A DNA stretch of 52,472 bases from Chitinophagaceae bacterium UBA4857 (GTDB taxonomy: Bacteria; Bacteroidota; Bacteroidia; Chitinophagales; Chitinophagaceae). Made by a program: the position numbers and the translations under genes. Below are positions 39,998 to 49,900 of this stretch, in pieces. The number at the start of each line of letters is the position of its first letter. Positions within the stretch are counted from its first letter, which is position 1. The DNA lies in the NCBI GenBank assembly GCA_002399735.1, contig DHEF01000034.1:82202-134673 (forward strand). Reading direction: 5' to 3'. The notes below the pieces were generated by a model, which saw only the letters and a program-made list of their open reading frames with translations, was not told where the DNA came from and did not search any database.

Positions 39998-40313
39998 TGT
40001 TACCAGCTGCATAGCCCTGATTGAGCTGACGTTGCGACGCTCCGTTCATCGTTCTGTTCTTTGTGCATCATCTTGATAGTTTGTCGTTTTCTACAATCAA
40101 TGACTGACTATAGTTTCAGGAGTTTTCTCCCGTTGATCGAAATGACAGAGTCCTACAATTTAAACGACCGTCATCCCAAGCAAAGCGAGGAAACTCCTCA
40201 ATAAATATCCATTACAAAAAACAAGGATAACTTCCACAATGGCCAATAGAATTACTACAGTACAAGAGTGCGACGCAAGGAACGATGCTCAGGGAACTAC
40301 AGTTGGGAACATA
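39998..40313 (-). repeat. Dispersed palindromic element, copy R8, with nested hairpin
   Basis: Minus-oriented. Plus-strand left end GTTACCAGCTGCATAGCCCT with GTTGCGACGCTCCGTTCATC, right end GTACAAGAGTGCGACGCAAG and CTACAGTTGGGAAC. A nested hairpin repeat (40117-40200: GGAGTTTTCTCCCG ... GCGAGGAAACTCCTC) resembles that in R4 and sits at the equivalent place between the arms. The element lies between two terminators, and the spacer holds no gene. Confidence 0.7.
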
Positions 40314-40346
40314 AAAATAATTGTTTGTAAAATTGTGATACCACAA

Positions 40347-40383
40347 AAAAGAGTTGACACTTTTATACGGTGTCAACTCTTTT
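40347..40383 (-). terminator. Terminator of the mannan utilization operon
   Basis: Perfect 14-bp stem (AAAAGAGTTGACAC with its inverse) around a 9-nt loop. On the minus strand it runs into TTTTTT, 19 bp after the GH125 stop codon. Confidence 0.85.
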
Positions 40384-40401
40384 AATTTATTTACAAGATG
40401 C

Positions 40402-41841
40402 TTACTGTAGTAAATGTTTCTTTTCTCTGTAAGTTTTCCATAAAAATTCACCAAAAATTGTGTTAGTCCATGCAAACCATTCTCTGGTAAATTTGCTTAC
40501 ATCATCTTTATGTGCCGACTCGTGCATAAAACCTGTACCGGCATGAGATTTTTGTAATTGTTGTAAACATTGTTTTATTTCGGTCTCGTTATTTGTTGTA
40601 AGACCACGCATAATGATACTCATGGGCCACACCATATCTAAACCAATATGCGGGCCACCAATACCTTCTAACTGTTTGCCTTTAAAAAAGAAAGGATTGT
40701 CTTTAGACCAAATATACCTGCGTGTATTTTGATACACTTTATCGTTAAGAGAAATGCCACTGAGGTATGGCAACGATAATAAAGATGGAATATTTGCATC
40801 GTCCATTAAATTATAACTACCAAATCCATTTACTTCGAAAGCATAGATAGGACCATATTTCGGATGCGGATAAATGGCTTCTTTTTTTAATGCATTTTGA
40901 ACCACGTTTGCTAATGCAATAGCTTCGGCAGCTAATGCTTCGTTGCCTTTTTTTAACCTCAACAACTCGGCCATTTGTTTTAGAGAAGTAACGGCGAAAA
41001 AATTGCTGGGAATTAAATAACTATACACGGTTGCATCATCACTTGGCCGAAAGCTGGAACAAATTAATCCGTTAGGCCTTGCAGGATAACCATAGCCACC
41101 CATTGGCACGCCATCGGTTGCCCATGATGTTACACGTTCAAATTTATAAGGGCCTAAATCATCAAAGCGTTGTTGTTCTTTAAAAGTTTTTACTACCAAC
41201 TTCATGGCATTAACCCATTCGTCATCAAACGCAGTTGCATCGCCGGTTGCTTTCCAATATCCATGCGCCAAACGTATAGGATAACAAAGTGAATCTATTT
41301 CCCATTTACGTTCATGAATACCGGTCTTCATATCCGTTTTATCGGACTCCATCCATTTGCTTACTTTATTTTCATCTTTATAAAAAGCATTGGCATAGGG
41401 ATCTTTAGTAATGCAATATACCTGACGGTTGATAACACCTTTTATTAACTGTTGTAAGTTTTTGTCTTGTTTACAAAGTAACAAATATGGCCACACTTGC
41501 GCAGAACTATCTCGAAGCCACATGGCATCAATATCGCCGGTGATAACATAAGTATCGGGCTTACCATTGATGGTTTCAAAATAAACAGTTGTGTCAAGCG
41601 TGTTAGGAAAACAGTTTTCAAACAGCCAGGCCAGTTCATTATTGCCTGTATTTTTTTTAAAGTTTGCTATTAAATCTTCCACCGCTTTACTGGTAAAATG
41701 TCTTTTATCGGCAGCCAGACGCACTACCGGAAATTCGCTATTCAATGTGGATGCCGTGCCCGAACCTCCAAAACTACTTTTTGCAACCAGTACACCTGCT
41801 GCAGCCAATACAGACTGCTGTAAAAATTGTTTACGTTCCAT
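40402..41841 (-). CDS. Glycoside hydrolase family 125, exo-alpha-1,6-mannosidase
   Basis: Metal-independent exo-acting alpha-1,6-mannosidase that trims mannose from alpha-1,6-mannan oligosaccharides. The 479 residues have an N-terminal export signal (RKQFLQQSVLAAAGVLVA, resembling a Tat-type or ordinary Sec signal, no lipobox), then the GH125 (alpha/alpha)6 barrel with DIDAMWLRDSSAQVWPYL, ERKWEIDSLCYPIRLAHGYW and FRPSDDATVYSYLIPSN. It is probably periplasmic (inference). Last gene of the PUL, 10 bp after the first GH76 gene, followed by a terminator. Confidence 0.93.
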   Translation of the reverse strand: MERKQFLQQSVLAAAGVLVAKSSFGGSGTASTLNSEFPVVRLAADKRHFTSKAVEDLIANFKKNTGNNELAWLFENCFPNTLDTTVYFETINGKPDTYVITGDIDAMWLRDSSAQVWPYLLLCKQDKNLQQLIKGVINRQVYCITKDPYANAFYKDENKVSKWMESDKTDMKTGIHERKWEIDSLCYPIRLAHGYWKATGDATAFDDEWVNAMKLVVKTFKEQQRFDDLGPYKFERVTSWATDGVPMGGYGYPARPNGLICSSFRPSDDATVYSYLIPSNFFAVTSLKQMAELLRLKKGNEALAAEAIALANVVQNALKKEAIYPHPKYGPIYAFEVNGFGSYNLMDDANIPSLLSLPYLSGISLNDKVYQNTRRYIWSKDNPFFFKGKQLEGIGGPHIGLDMVWPMSIIMRGLTTNNETEIKQCLQQLQKSHAGTGFMHESAHKDDVSKFTREWFAWTNTIFGEFLWKTYREKKHLLQ

Positions 41842-41851
41842 ATAATTACTT

Positions 41852-42940
41852 TTAATTTTGGATGGCCGAAAGCCTGTTTAATATTTCTAACATACCTGCC
41901 TGATTTACTAAATTTTCAGTTTTATTTTTATTTGCAAACAGGCCGCTTTCTAATTGTTTTTCTTTCATTTCATTATCAATACATTTTTTAAATGCATTGA
42001 TGTAATCAGGAGTCTTATCGTGCTGTAATAAATGCTGATACCCTCTTAACAAAACGGCATTAAACCAAAATGCATCTCTAAGTTTAGCATTACCATAAAA
42101 ATATTCGGCAGCCGATTTTGCAGTTTTTTTTGCTTGTTCGAGGTATTGTTTCTCGCCTGTAATTTCGTACAAGTATATAGCAGACTGTAACATGGTACCC
42201 GTATTGTAAGAGTAACGTATGGTATCTACTTTACCGGATGGATAACCAACATTATCCCAATACAATCCTGATTCATCTTTAAGGTTTTTATTTACCCAAT
42301 TATATATTTGTAAAGCAGTATCTAAAAAAGGTTTTTCCCCTGTTGCTTTATATAATTGTAAGGCCAATAAAACACCGGGGCCATTGGAGCAGGTGTTTTT
42401 AGAAGGAACGCCTTCTTCCCAATATAAACCACCGCCACCTACTGTATCGTAAGCAGTCATCATAAAATCATAAATTGATTTACTTATATCCAGGTACGCT
42501 TGTTTTTTATTCACTTTCCAGGCATCCATTAAGGCAATACCAATCCATTGGTTGTCATCATAAAATCTATCGCCACCACCTAATGCAGGAGGATAAGAAG
42601 CATAACCCGGTTTAGGTGCTCTGGGATCATAATACTTTTTTATAATTTCCAGCGTATGATCTACCCTATTGTTTGTTTTTAATAATACTTGCTCCGTTTC
42701 ATCGGCTTGTATCAGGGCACAAAGCGGCCATAAGTAACTGGCTGGTTTTTGATTACGTTCCTTTTCTGCATGCTCGGTATAATAATTGGTTGCCGTATCG
42801 TAAAAGTTATCCTGTATAGCCTGCCGCAATTTTTTTGCAGCGTCCTGATAATTATTCGTCTTTTTTGAGGGTTGAGTACAGGCAATATGATTCAGGCTGA
42901 GCATTGTTGTTACAATAATCAGTATTGATAATTTAACCAT
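41852..42940 (-). CDS. Glycoside hydrolase family 76, endo-alpha-1,6-mannanase (lipoprotein)
   Basis: Endo-acting alpha-1,6-mannanase. The 362 residues have a lipoprotein signal ending at Cys21 (LNHIAC). The catalytic pair of GH76 is Asp128-Asp129 in FYDDNQWIGIALMDAW, followed by YDTVGGGGLYWEE. Lipidation suggests surface or outer-membrane exposure, as for other PUL endo-enzymes. It lies 9 bp from the second GH76 gene and 10 bp from the GH125 gene. Sequence similarity to the other GH76 is modest, so these are not a recent duplicate. Confidence 0.92.
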   Translation of the reverse strand: MVKLSILIIVTTMLSLNHIACTQPSKKTNNYQDAAKKLRQAIQDNFYDTATNYYTEHAEKERNQKPASYLWPLCALIQADETEQVLLKTNNRVDHTLEIIKKYYDPRAPKPGYASYPPALGGGDRFYDDNQWIGIALMDAWKVNKKQAYLDISKSIYDFMMTAYDTVGGGGLYWEEGVPSKNTCSNGPGVLLALQLYKATGEKPFLDTALQIYNWVNKNLKDESGLYWDNVGYPSGKVDTIRYSYNTGTMLQSAIYLYEITGEKQYLEQAKKTAKSAAEYFYGNAKLRDAFWFNAVLLRGYQHLLQHDKTPDYINAFKKCIDNEMKEKQLESGLFANKNKTENLVNQAGMLEILNRLSAIQN

Positions 42941-42949
42941 TCCGTTTGT

Positions 42950-44101
42950 TTAAAATAAATTGTTTTTGTTTAACAAGGCGGCAGCTTCCATTAACATGGC
43001 ACCGCTTAACTGCGTTGTTAAATCAGTTTCATTTGCGGGTTTGTTTTTCCAATAGGTACCAAACAGTACGGTTTGTTTGTTAGTACCATTAAACCATAAC
43101 CATTCTGCATTGTGTTTAAGAAAAGCAGCAAATCTTTTTTTATAAGCCTCCGAAAGATCAGGGTGTAAAATCAATTGAGTAAAATATCTGATGAATATTC
43201 CTTTAAACAAACCACCATCACCATTACCTTCATCACGTAACAACCTGTCTACAGAATTGGTGTAAGTATTATCAGAAAGTGTATAGTTGGCGGCTTTAAT
43301 CGCATCATTTAAGTAAACAGTGTTTTTAGTAATATTATACAACTCTAAAGCGGCACCAATAAAAACACCTTGGTTATACGTAAACTTCCAATTATCTATA
43401 GTGCCATTACCATCTCGGTTTATACCATCATACACCAGACCTGTACCTGTTTCATAAAGATTATTTTTTACCCAGTCGTATATTTTAACCGCCCATTCCA
43501 AATCGGCAGGATTGTTAGATTGTTTGTATATGCGTGAAGCAAGGATAGATGCAGGGGCATTAGCCGGTGTATTTTTATAACCGGGTTGCGCTTTGCGCCA
43601 ACTAATACCTCCACCCATTGTTTCATTCCATCCGGTTTTTATATCAACCCAAAGTTGATCAACCACGGTTTTAAAAGTAGCGTTACGTGTTATATCATAT
43701 GCTCTTAAGGAAGCTAAACCTATCCACTCCATATCATCGTAATACTCGTTAAGCCAGGTGTTACCGTTTTTAACCCGTACACCTTCTAACCATTGTTGTA
43801 TAGTATTACCATATTGTTGTTTAGGATTACGTTGATAAGCATCCAGTACTACATCTAAAGCGTGAGCCTGTGGCCAGTAATGAAACTCGGGATTGCTGAG
43901 GTTATTTTTATTAAAATATTTATCCTGTACATTCCAGAAAAGTGTAACTACTGACATGGCACTACTATCTGCAGCAGCATCCCAGTCAACATTATATTTT
44001 TGTAACGCTGATTGACCACTACCAATAATAACATCATCATAATTTTTGGTACAAGACAATAAAGAAAGACCACATATGGCTATAATTAATTTGAATTGCA
44101 T
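42950..44101 (-). CDS. Glycoside hydrolase family 76, endo-alpha-1,6-mannanase (lipoprotein)
   Basis: A second GH76, 383 residues, lipoprotein signal ending at Cys17 (LSLLSC). Catalytic Asp122-Asp123 in YYDDMEWIGLASLRAYD, and MGGGISWRK after it. It lacks the FYDDNQWIG form of its neighbour (YYDDMEWIG instead), suggesting a different preference in substrate length or branching. It lies 15 bp downstream of the SusE-like gene in the PUL transcript. Confidence 0.92.
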   Translation of the reverse strand: MQFKLIIAICGLSLLSCTKNYDDVIIGSGQSALQKYNVDWDAAADSSAMSVVTLFWNVQDKYFNKNNLSNPEFHYWPQAHALDVVLDAYQRNPKQQYGNTIQQWLEGVRVKNGNTWLNEYYDDMEWIGLASLRAYDITRNATFKTVVDQLWVDIKTGWNETMGGGISWRKAQPGYKNTPANAPASILASRIYKQSNNPADLEWAVKIYDWVKNNLYETGTGLVYDGINRDGNGTIDNWKFTYNQGVFIGAALELYNITKNTVYLNDAIKAANYTLSDNTYTNSVDRLLRDEGNGDGGLFKGIFIRYFTQLILHPDLSEAYKKRFAAFLKHNAEWLWFNGTNKQTVLFGTYWKNKPANETDLTTQLSGAMLMEAAALLNKNNLF

Positions 44102-44116
44102 TATGCGTATTTTAAA

Positions 44117-45253
44117 TTAACGAACATCAATTTTATGTGTGTATGGTCCGGCTGCTGACATGATAACGCTAAAATCTGAAGGAGCGCCATCTACTTCGGT
44201 TTTAAACTTGAAGCAATAATTCCACTGATCGTTATTGTTGATAGGAATTAAATACCAAAAGCTGGCAGGTGTATTAGCATCGGGACGTGAATTATCATTA
44301 TTTACACTTCCCATCCACTCGCTGGCATCCTGACCATCTTTATTTACCGTAAACTTGAACTTGTATCTTTCATCACGCCCCCAGCCTTCCTGTTTAAAAT
44401 CAACTTTTACATTTTCGGCTTTAAATACGCTGTTACCTGCATAAGGCAATGCAAATTTTATTGCATTATCGGGAGCAAACCATAACTCAACTTTTTTCAC
44501 TTCTGTAAAACTCACCGCAATATTGTTAAAGTCCAGTACTATACGGTACACTTTTGTTGCACCTGTTACTGTTGTTTCACCATCTACTCTAATTACAGGC
44601 CCATCAATATAATAAACAACAGGCGTTCCGGTTTTTTTATCTGTTAATTGATACTTACCTTCTTTTAAAGACGTGTATAACTCAAATACACCATTAGCCG
44701 TTTGTTTAAATGCAATGGCATTGGCTATATCATCGCCGGCTTCAGTAGCAGTTCCTTTTAAATACAAATCTGTTGGAATTTCTGAAAATCCGGCAGGACG
44801 CTCTAATTCGATTGTATGTACAATGGCAGATTGTACGGTATTAATACCTCTGGATGAAAACACCGTCCATTGTAATTTGCCTTTTTCCAAAGACTCAATG
44901 CCTGCTAAATTAGCGATAGAGTTTAATTGTTTATGCGAAACAGTTGCTTTGTTAAACAAGCCATTATTATCTGATAACAATTTGTAAACAGGTTTTGTAA
45001 AATCACCGCCTTCGGCAACAAAAGCGACTTCGTATAGTATTACGCCACCATCTTCTGCTTTCGCTTGCTCCCACTCAAACTCAACACTAGCCGAGGTTGT
45101 AGGAACCAGTTTTACAAATCTGTTGTTCTCCGGTGTAAAGAAGTTTGTTACAGCAGTAACGCCGGTATTTTCTAAGTTTTTATTTTTATCGCAGGAACTT
45201 AATAGAAACATTAGTGCGCCTGCTTTTAAAATAGTGTTGATTATTTTTTTCAT
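44117..45253 (-). CDS. SusE-like outer-membrane glycan-binding lipoprotein
   Basis: Surface glycan-binding protein by position and form. The 378 residues have a lipoprotein signal ending at Cys21 (FLLSSC), an N-terminal immunoglobulin-like SusE domain (about 30-140, with NRFVKLVPTTSASVEFEWEQA) and C-terminal beta-rich binding modules similar to SusE/SusF (WLGSVNNDNS-type region EWMGSVNNDNSRPD). The upstream in-frame ATG at 45259 would add two residues. It follows susD by 26 bp. The ligand, alpha-mannan, is inferred from the enzymes next to it. Confidence 0.85.
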   Translation of the reverse strand: MKKIINTILKAGALMFLLSSCDKNKNLENTGVTAVTNFFTPENNRFVKLVPTTSASVEFEWEQAKAEDGGVILYEVAFVAEGGDFTKPVYKLLSDNNGLFNKATVSHKQLNSIANLAGIESLEKGKLQWTVFSSRGINTVQSAIVHTIELERPAGFSEIPTDLYLKGTATEAGDDIANAIAFKQTANGVFELYTSLKEGKYQLTDKKTGTPVVYYIDGPVIRVDGETTVTGATKVYRIVLDFNNIAVSFTEVKKVELWFAPDNAIKFALPYAGNSVFKAENVKVDFKQEGWGRDERYKFKFTVNKDGQDASEWMGSVNNDNSRPDANTPASFWYLIPINNNDQWNYCFKFKTEVDGAPSDFSVIMSAAGPYTHKIDVR

Positions 45254-45279
45254 ATACATTCGTTTATATATTTTTTATA

Positions 45280-46914
45280 TTACCAGCCATTGTTTTGAGA
45301 AAGATTTGTATTACGGTTACGTTCCTCTCTTGGGATTGGCCACAAATAATGTTTATTAGGATCAAAACTTCTTTGATTAACTCTTATGTAGCCATTATCA
45401 ATAGTAGGCTCGCCAAACCTGGCACCATGTACCCAGCCATTAAGTACTGTTTCAGCAATACGCCAGCGGCGAATATCAAAGATGCGCAAACCCTCCATAG
45501 CCAATTCAGTTCTGCGTTCTCTACGTATAACATCACGTAACTGTGTCTGAGAAAGTGTACTGTTAAATTGTAAAGCAGCGGCATCAGTAAATCCTGCTCT
45601 TTGTCTTAATGCTTTGATGGTTTGATCCCATGCCATACTGTTAAATCCTGTAGTTTCATTAAGTGCTTCTGCATGCATTAACAAAATATCTGCATATCGA
45701 ATAAGAATTAAGTTTAAGCCTGAATTAAAATTACCAACTGAGGTAGGATCATAATACTTACGTATATAATAACCGGTAGGACTACTTACACCACCCGGCG
45801 CATATTCATCAACTTTGTTTTGCGCATCAGGATCGGTACCCGGTTTGGTATAAATGGTACGGGTTGATCCGCTAGGCAATTTCCACTGATAGCCATGATA
45901 CACGATAGTATATTGTAATCTGGGGTCACGTCTTGTATAAGGATCATCTTCAACATACTCAGAACCTGAATCCCTGATGCCTTTACCATTCAACATAATA
46001 TAATCATCCACTAACTCCTGCGTAGGTGCTAAAGCATTTAACCTTGCCCCAACAGCCAAAGGTGCCATATCAAAAAAGTTATTATAAGTTCTAACCTCCG
46101 GTATATAAGCATGGTCAAAAATCACTTCCTGATTATACTCGTTTTGTGGTAAAAACAACCCTTCGTAACTAGGAAAAAGACTATAAGTACCGTACTGATT
46201 GGTTTCTAAAAAGTTTTTAGTAATAGCCAGTACTTCAGGCCACCTGCTTTCATACAGTAATACTCTTGCTCTTAAAGCAGCCGCAGCTCCTTTGGTTATA
46301 CGACCTCTATCCGCAACACTATATTGTGTATTCGTGGGTAATATACTTTCTATGGCAACCAATTCATCTAAAACAAAACTTATCACATTCGTTTTACTTG
46401 TTCTACTGAGTGTTTTAGATTCGTCCACCGATATATCGGCCGTAAATAAAGGCACATCGCCAAACCAGGTATACAACTGGAAATACTGAAAGGCCCTGAT
46501 AAACCTGGCTTCCGCTTTCATTCTATTCTTTACTTCGTCAGTCATATTGGGAACCCGATCAATATTCTCCAAAAAAATATGCGTAGTTTTTATACAACTG
46601 TACTGGTTATTCCACTGGCCCGAGAACCTTCCCAACGAAGGATCGGCCAGCCCTGCTGAAATACTCATAACTCCTTCAATATCACCTCTACCGTTGTAAG
46701 CATTATCTGACAATGCTTCATTATAAAAAAACTGAGTAGAGTTAAACATATTGGAATAAGCAGTGTTCAACACAGTTTGTGCTCTATCCTGGCTTGTCCA
46801 ATAATTAGCATCAGTAAATCTATTTGTTGGTGCCAGGTCAAGCTTTTTACAGGAAGCCGCCAGCATTACCACCAAGCCAACAATCAGCGTATTATTAAAA
46901 AATATTTTTCTCAT
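45280..46914 (-). CDS. SusD/RagB family nutrient-binding lipoprotein
   Basis: Cap of the SusCD transporter that captures glycan at the cell surface. The 544 residues begin with a lipoprotein signal ending at Cys22 (MLAASC), then the tetratricopeptide-like helices typical of SusD (FIRAFQYFQLYTWFGDVPLF at about 135-155) and the C-terminal RRERRTELAMEGLRIFDIRRW segment characteristic of RagB/SusD. The start ATG at 46914 lies 8 bp after the SusC stop. Confidence 0.94.
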   Translation of the reverse strand: MRKIFFNNTLIVGLVVMLAASCKKLDLAPTNRFTDANYWTSQDRAQTVLNTAYSNMFNSTQFFYNEALSDNAYNGRGDIEGVMSISAGLADPSLGRFSGQWNNQYSCIKTTHIFLENIDRVPNMTDEVKNRMKAEARFIRAFQYFQLYTWFGDVPLFTADISVDESKTLSRTSKTNVISFVLDELVAIESILPTNTQYSVADRGRITKGAAAALRARVLLYESRWPEVLAITKNFLETNQYGTYSLFPSYEGLFLPQNEYNQEVIFDHAYIPEVRTYNNFFDMAPLAVGARLNALAPTQELVDDYIMLNGKGIRDSGSEYVEDDPYTRRDPRLQYTIVYHGYQWKLPSGSTRTIYTKPGTDPDAQNKVDEYAPGGVSSPTGYYIRKYYDPTSVGNFNSGLNLILIRYADILLMHAEALNETTGFNSMAWDQTIKALRQRAGFTDAAALQFNSTLSQTQLRDVIRRERRTELAMEGLRIFDIRRWRIAETVLNGWVHGARFGEPTIDNGYIRVNQRSFDPNKHYLWPIPREERNRNTNLSQNNGW

Positions 46915-46922
46915 AATTAAGA

Positions 46923-49900
46923 CTATTTAAATGTTACATCTAAACCTATACCATAAAAAACCGGCGTTGGATAAGAACGTCCGCTATTAGCTCCTGCATT
47001 GGTTAAATTACCATTGAACTCCGATGCTTCAGGATCTAAAAATGTCATTTTGGAAATAGTGAATAGGTTTTGCCCTACTGCATATAATCGTATTTTTTGT
47101 AACCCGGCTTTTTGTACCCAGTTACCAGCAAAGTTGTAACCCAGTTGTATATTTTTTAATCGCAAATAAGCCGCATTAAAAAGATATAAATCAGATCCTC
47201 TTCTGAAATTATTTGTGTTAGATGCACTTCCACTTGCGGCAAGGCGGGGATATCGGGCATCCTGATTTAACGGCGTCCAATAATCCAATTGATGCTGATA
47301 CATTACTTGTCCATAATTAAAATGGAAAGGTTCTACCAATTCTCCTCTTAAAAACATATCTCTTTTGCCTACACCCTGAATAAAGAAACTGATATCAAAG
47401 TTTTTAAAACTCGCACCATAATTAAATCCATAAGTAAAGCGAGGAAAAGGATGGCCTAAAACAAATCTATCTTCATCGTTGATGATACCATCTTTATTAC
47501 GGTCTACATATCGTATATCACCAGGTTGTACATCTACACCAATTGGGCGGGGGTCATTAATTACCTGATCCAAATTTTGGAAGTAACCATTTGTTTTTAA
47601 CCCTATATAACTATTAAAAGGCAATCCTTCTTTTAAAATAAACTGCATTTCATCTGCGCCGCTTATTCTTTCGTTTCCTTCATAGTAAACTACCTCGTTG
47701 TGTGCATCGCCAATATTAAATCCTACATTATGCTTAAACAAATGACTCCCCGGCAGGCGATAATTTATATTTAACTCCCATCCCCTATTACGCACTTTAC
47801 CTGCATTATAATCGGATATAGTAGCTCCGTATAAACCGGGAATAGCAGGAGGAATAAGAATATCGGTAGTAAGTTTATCAAAGTAATCAAAACTTACCTG
47901 AAGAGCATTATTGAACACCCCCGCATCAACACCTATATTAAATGTTGCGGCACGCTCCCAACGCAAATCGGGATTAGCAAAGGAAAAATTAGTACCCGAT
48001 ACCGGTACATTATTAAACCCATAGGCATTATTGTAATTTTCGTAAGTGGTTTGAAACTGATAATTACGAACATTCTGATTACCCAAAACACCATAAGACC
48101 CTCTCAACTTCAGGGTATTTATTTTGTTTTGTAAACCGCTGAAAAAATCTTCTTCCGAAATCATCCAGCCTGCAGAAACAGAAGGGAAAAATCCCCACCG
48201 GTTATTTTTATTAAATTTCGATGATCCGTCTACTCTGAAATTTACTTCCGTAAAATATTTATCCTTGTAGTTATACCCTACACGCCCAAATAATGAATTT
48301 AAACTCGTTTCATCTGTACCGTCTATAGAGTTGATAGTACCCGGATCAATCACTGTTCCTGTAGTTGGCGTACCAAGATCATTATCTACATACTTTTTCT
48401 TAACCTCTGTACGTTGATTATTTACCGACTCGTTAGCTACACCTACCAATGCATTAATACGATGATCTTTGATCGTTGTATTATAATCTAACATTAACTG
48501 GGTATTCAAAAACAGATTTTTATCCGTGCGGTCGTTGGCATTTCTGTCTACGCCGTACACACCTCGTGGGAAATAGTCTACTTGCCTGCGATGTTCAAAC
48601 ATATGATTAGAAGCAAGCGTTCCACCTACAACACCACGTAATTTCAAACCTTTAAACAAGCTCAGGTCAGCGCTAATATTACCAAACAAATTATCATCAT
48701 CATACTTGCGGGACCCACCTTGCTCTAAAATTCCTAATGGGTTATACTCGGCTAAAACATCGTTGGTTAAATAGCGTCCTTGTTCGTCTTTTAATTTATA
48801 ATAAGTTGGTACCCTTCCGGCATCAACAATTAAAGTTTGGGTAGAAGTGCTGTGTTCCTTAATCTGATTACGAGCATAAGCAATTGTGCTGGTTATTTTT
48901 AAACGACCAACATCGCTGCTTAGGTTTACCCTGAAATTATAACGATTCATCCCATAACCCGGACCTACTAAATTGTTTCGCTGGTTTACATAGCCACCGG
49001 AAATCATATAAGTCGTATTAGCATTACCGCCTGATACACTAATGTTATGATTCTGCTGCATGGCAGGTTGTAAAATTTCATCTAAAAACCAGGGTTCACT
49101 TCCGTTCTGATGAAATGTTCTTATTTGATCCGGTGTGTAAATAGGTTGTAATCCCGCGTTTACATTTGCTTCATTTCTAAGCGTGGCATTTTCATAACTC
49201 TCCACCGGTTTGTACCAAACTTTTGGTTGTTGCACGCCAACAATACCATTGTAGTTAACCTGCATGCCTTCATTCTTCTTACCTTTTTTAGTGGTAATTA
49301 AAAGCACCCCATTGGCCGAACGTGAACCATAAATAGCTGCACTTCCTGCATCTTTTAAAACTGAAATGGATTCAATATCCGAGGGATTAAGTAGGTTTAA
49401 ATCTCCACCGGCTATACCATCTATCACCACCAACGGATCGTTATTACCCATGGTACCAATGCCTCTAATATTCATAGAGGGTCTGGCACCGGGCTCGGCA
49501 TTGGTTTGTTGAATTACTAAATTTGGCGAAGCACCTTGCAACGATTGTGTTAAAAAACCGCTAGCCCTACCTTCCAATGCAGCAGGTTTAATTTGATCAA
49601 TCGCACCCGTAAGGTTTGATTTACGCTGTGTACCATACCCCACCACAACTACTTCATTCATTCTGTTATCAGAAAGTGTCAGCACTACATTAATGTCACC
49701 TTCAGTAATTGTTACTTCCTTGGTAATAAAACCAACATAGCTTATTACTAATATACCACTGGGTGTATTGGATAAAATAAGAAAATTACCATTAACATTC
49801 GTTTTAACCGTTGTATTGGTCCCTTTAATGTTAACAGATGCTCCTTCCACAGGATTACCCAATTCATCAGTTACCCTTCCTTTAATTTCTGTTTGTAGTA

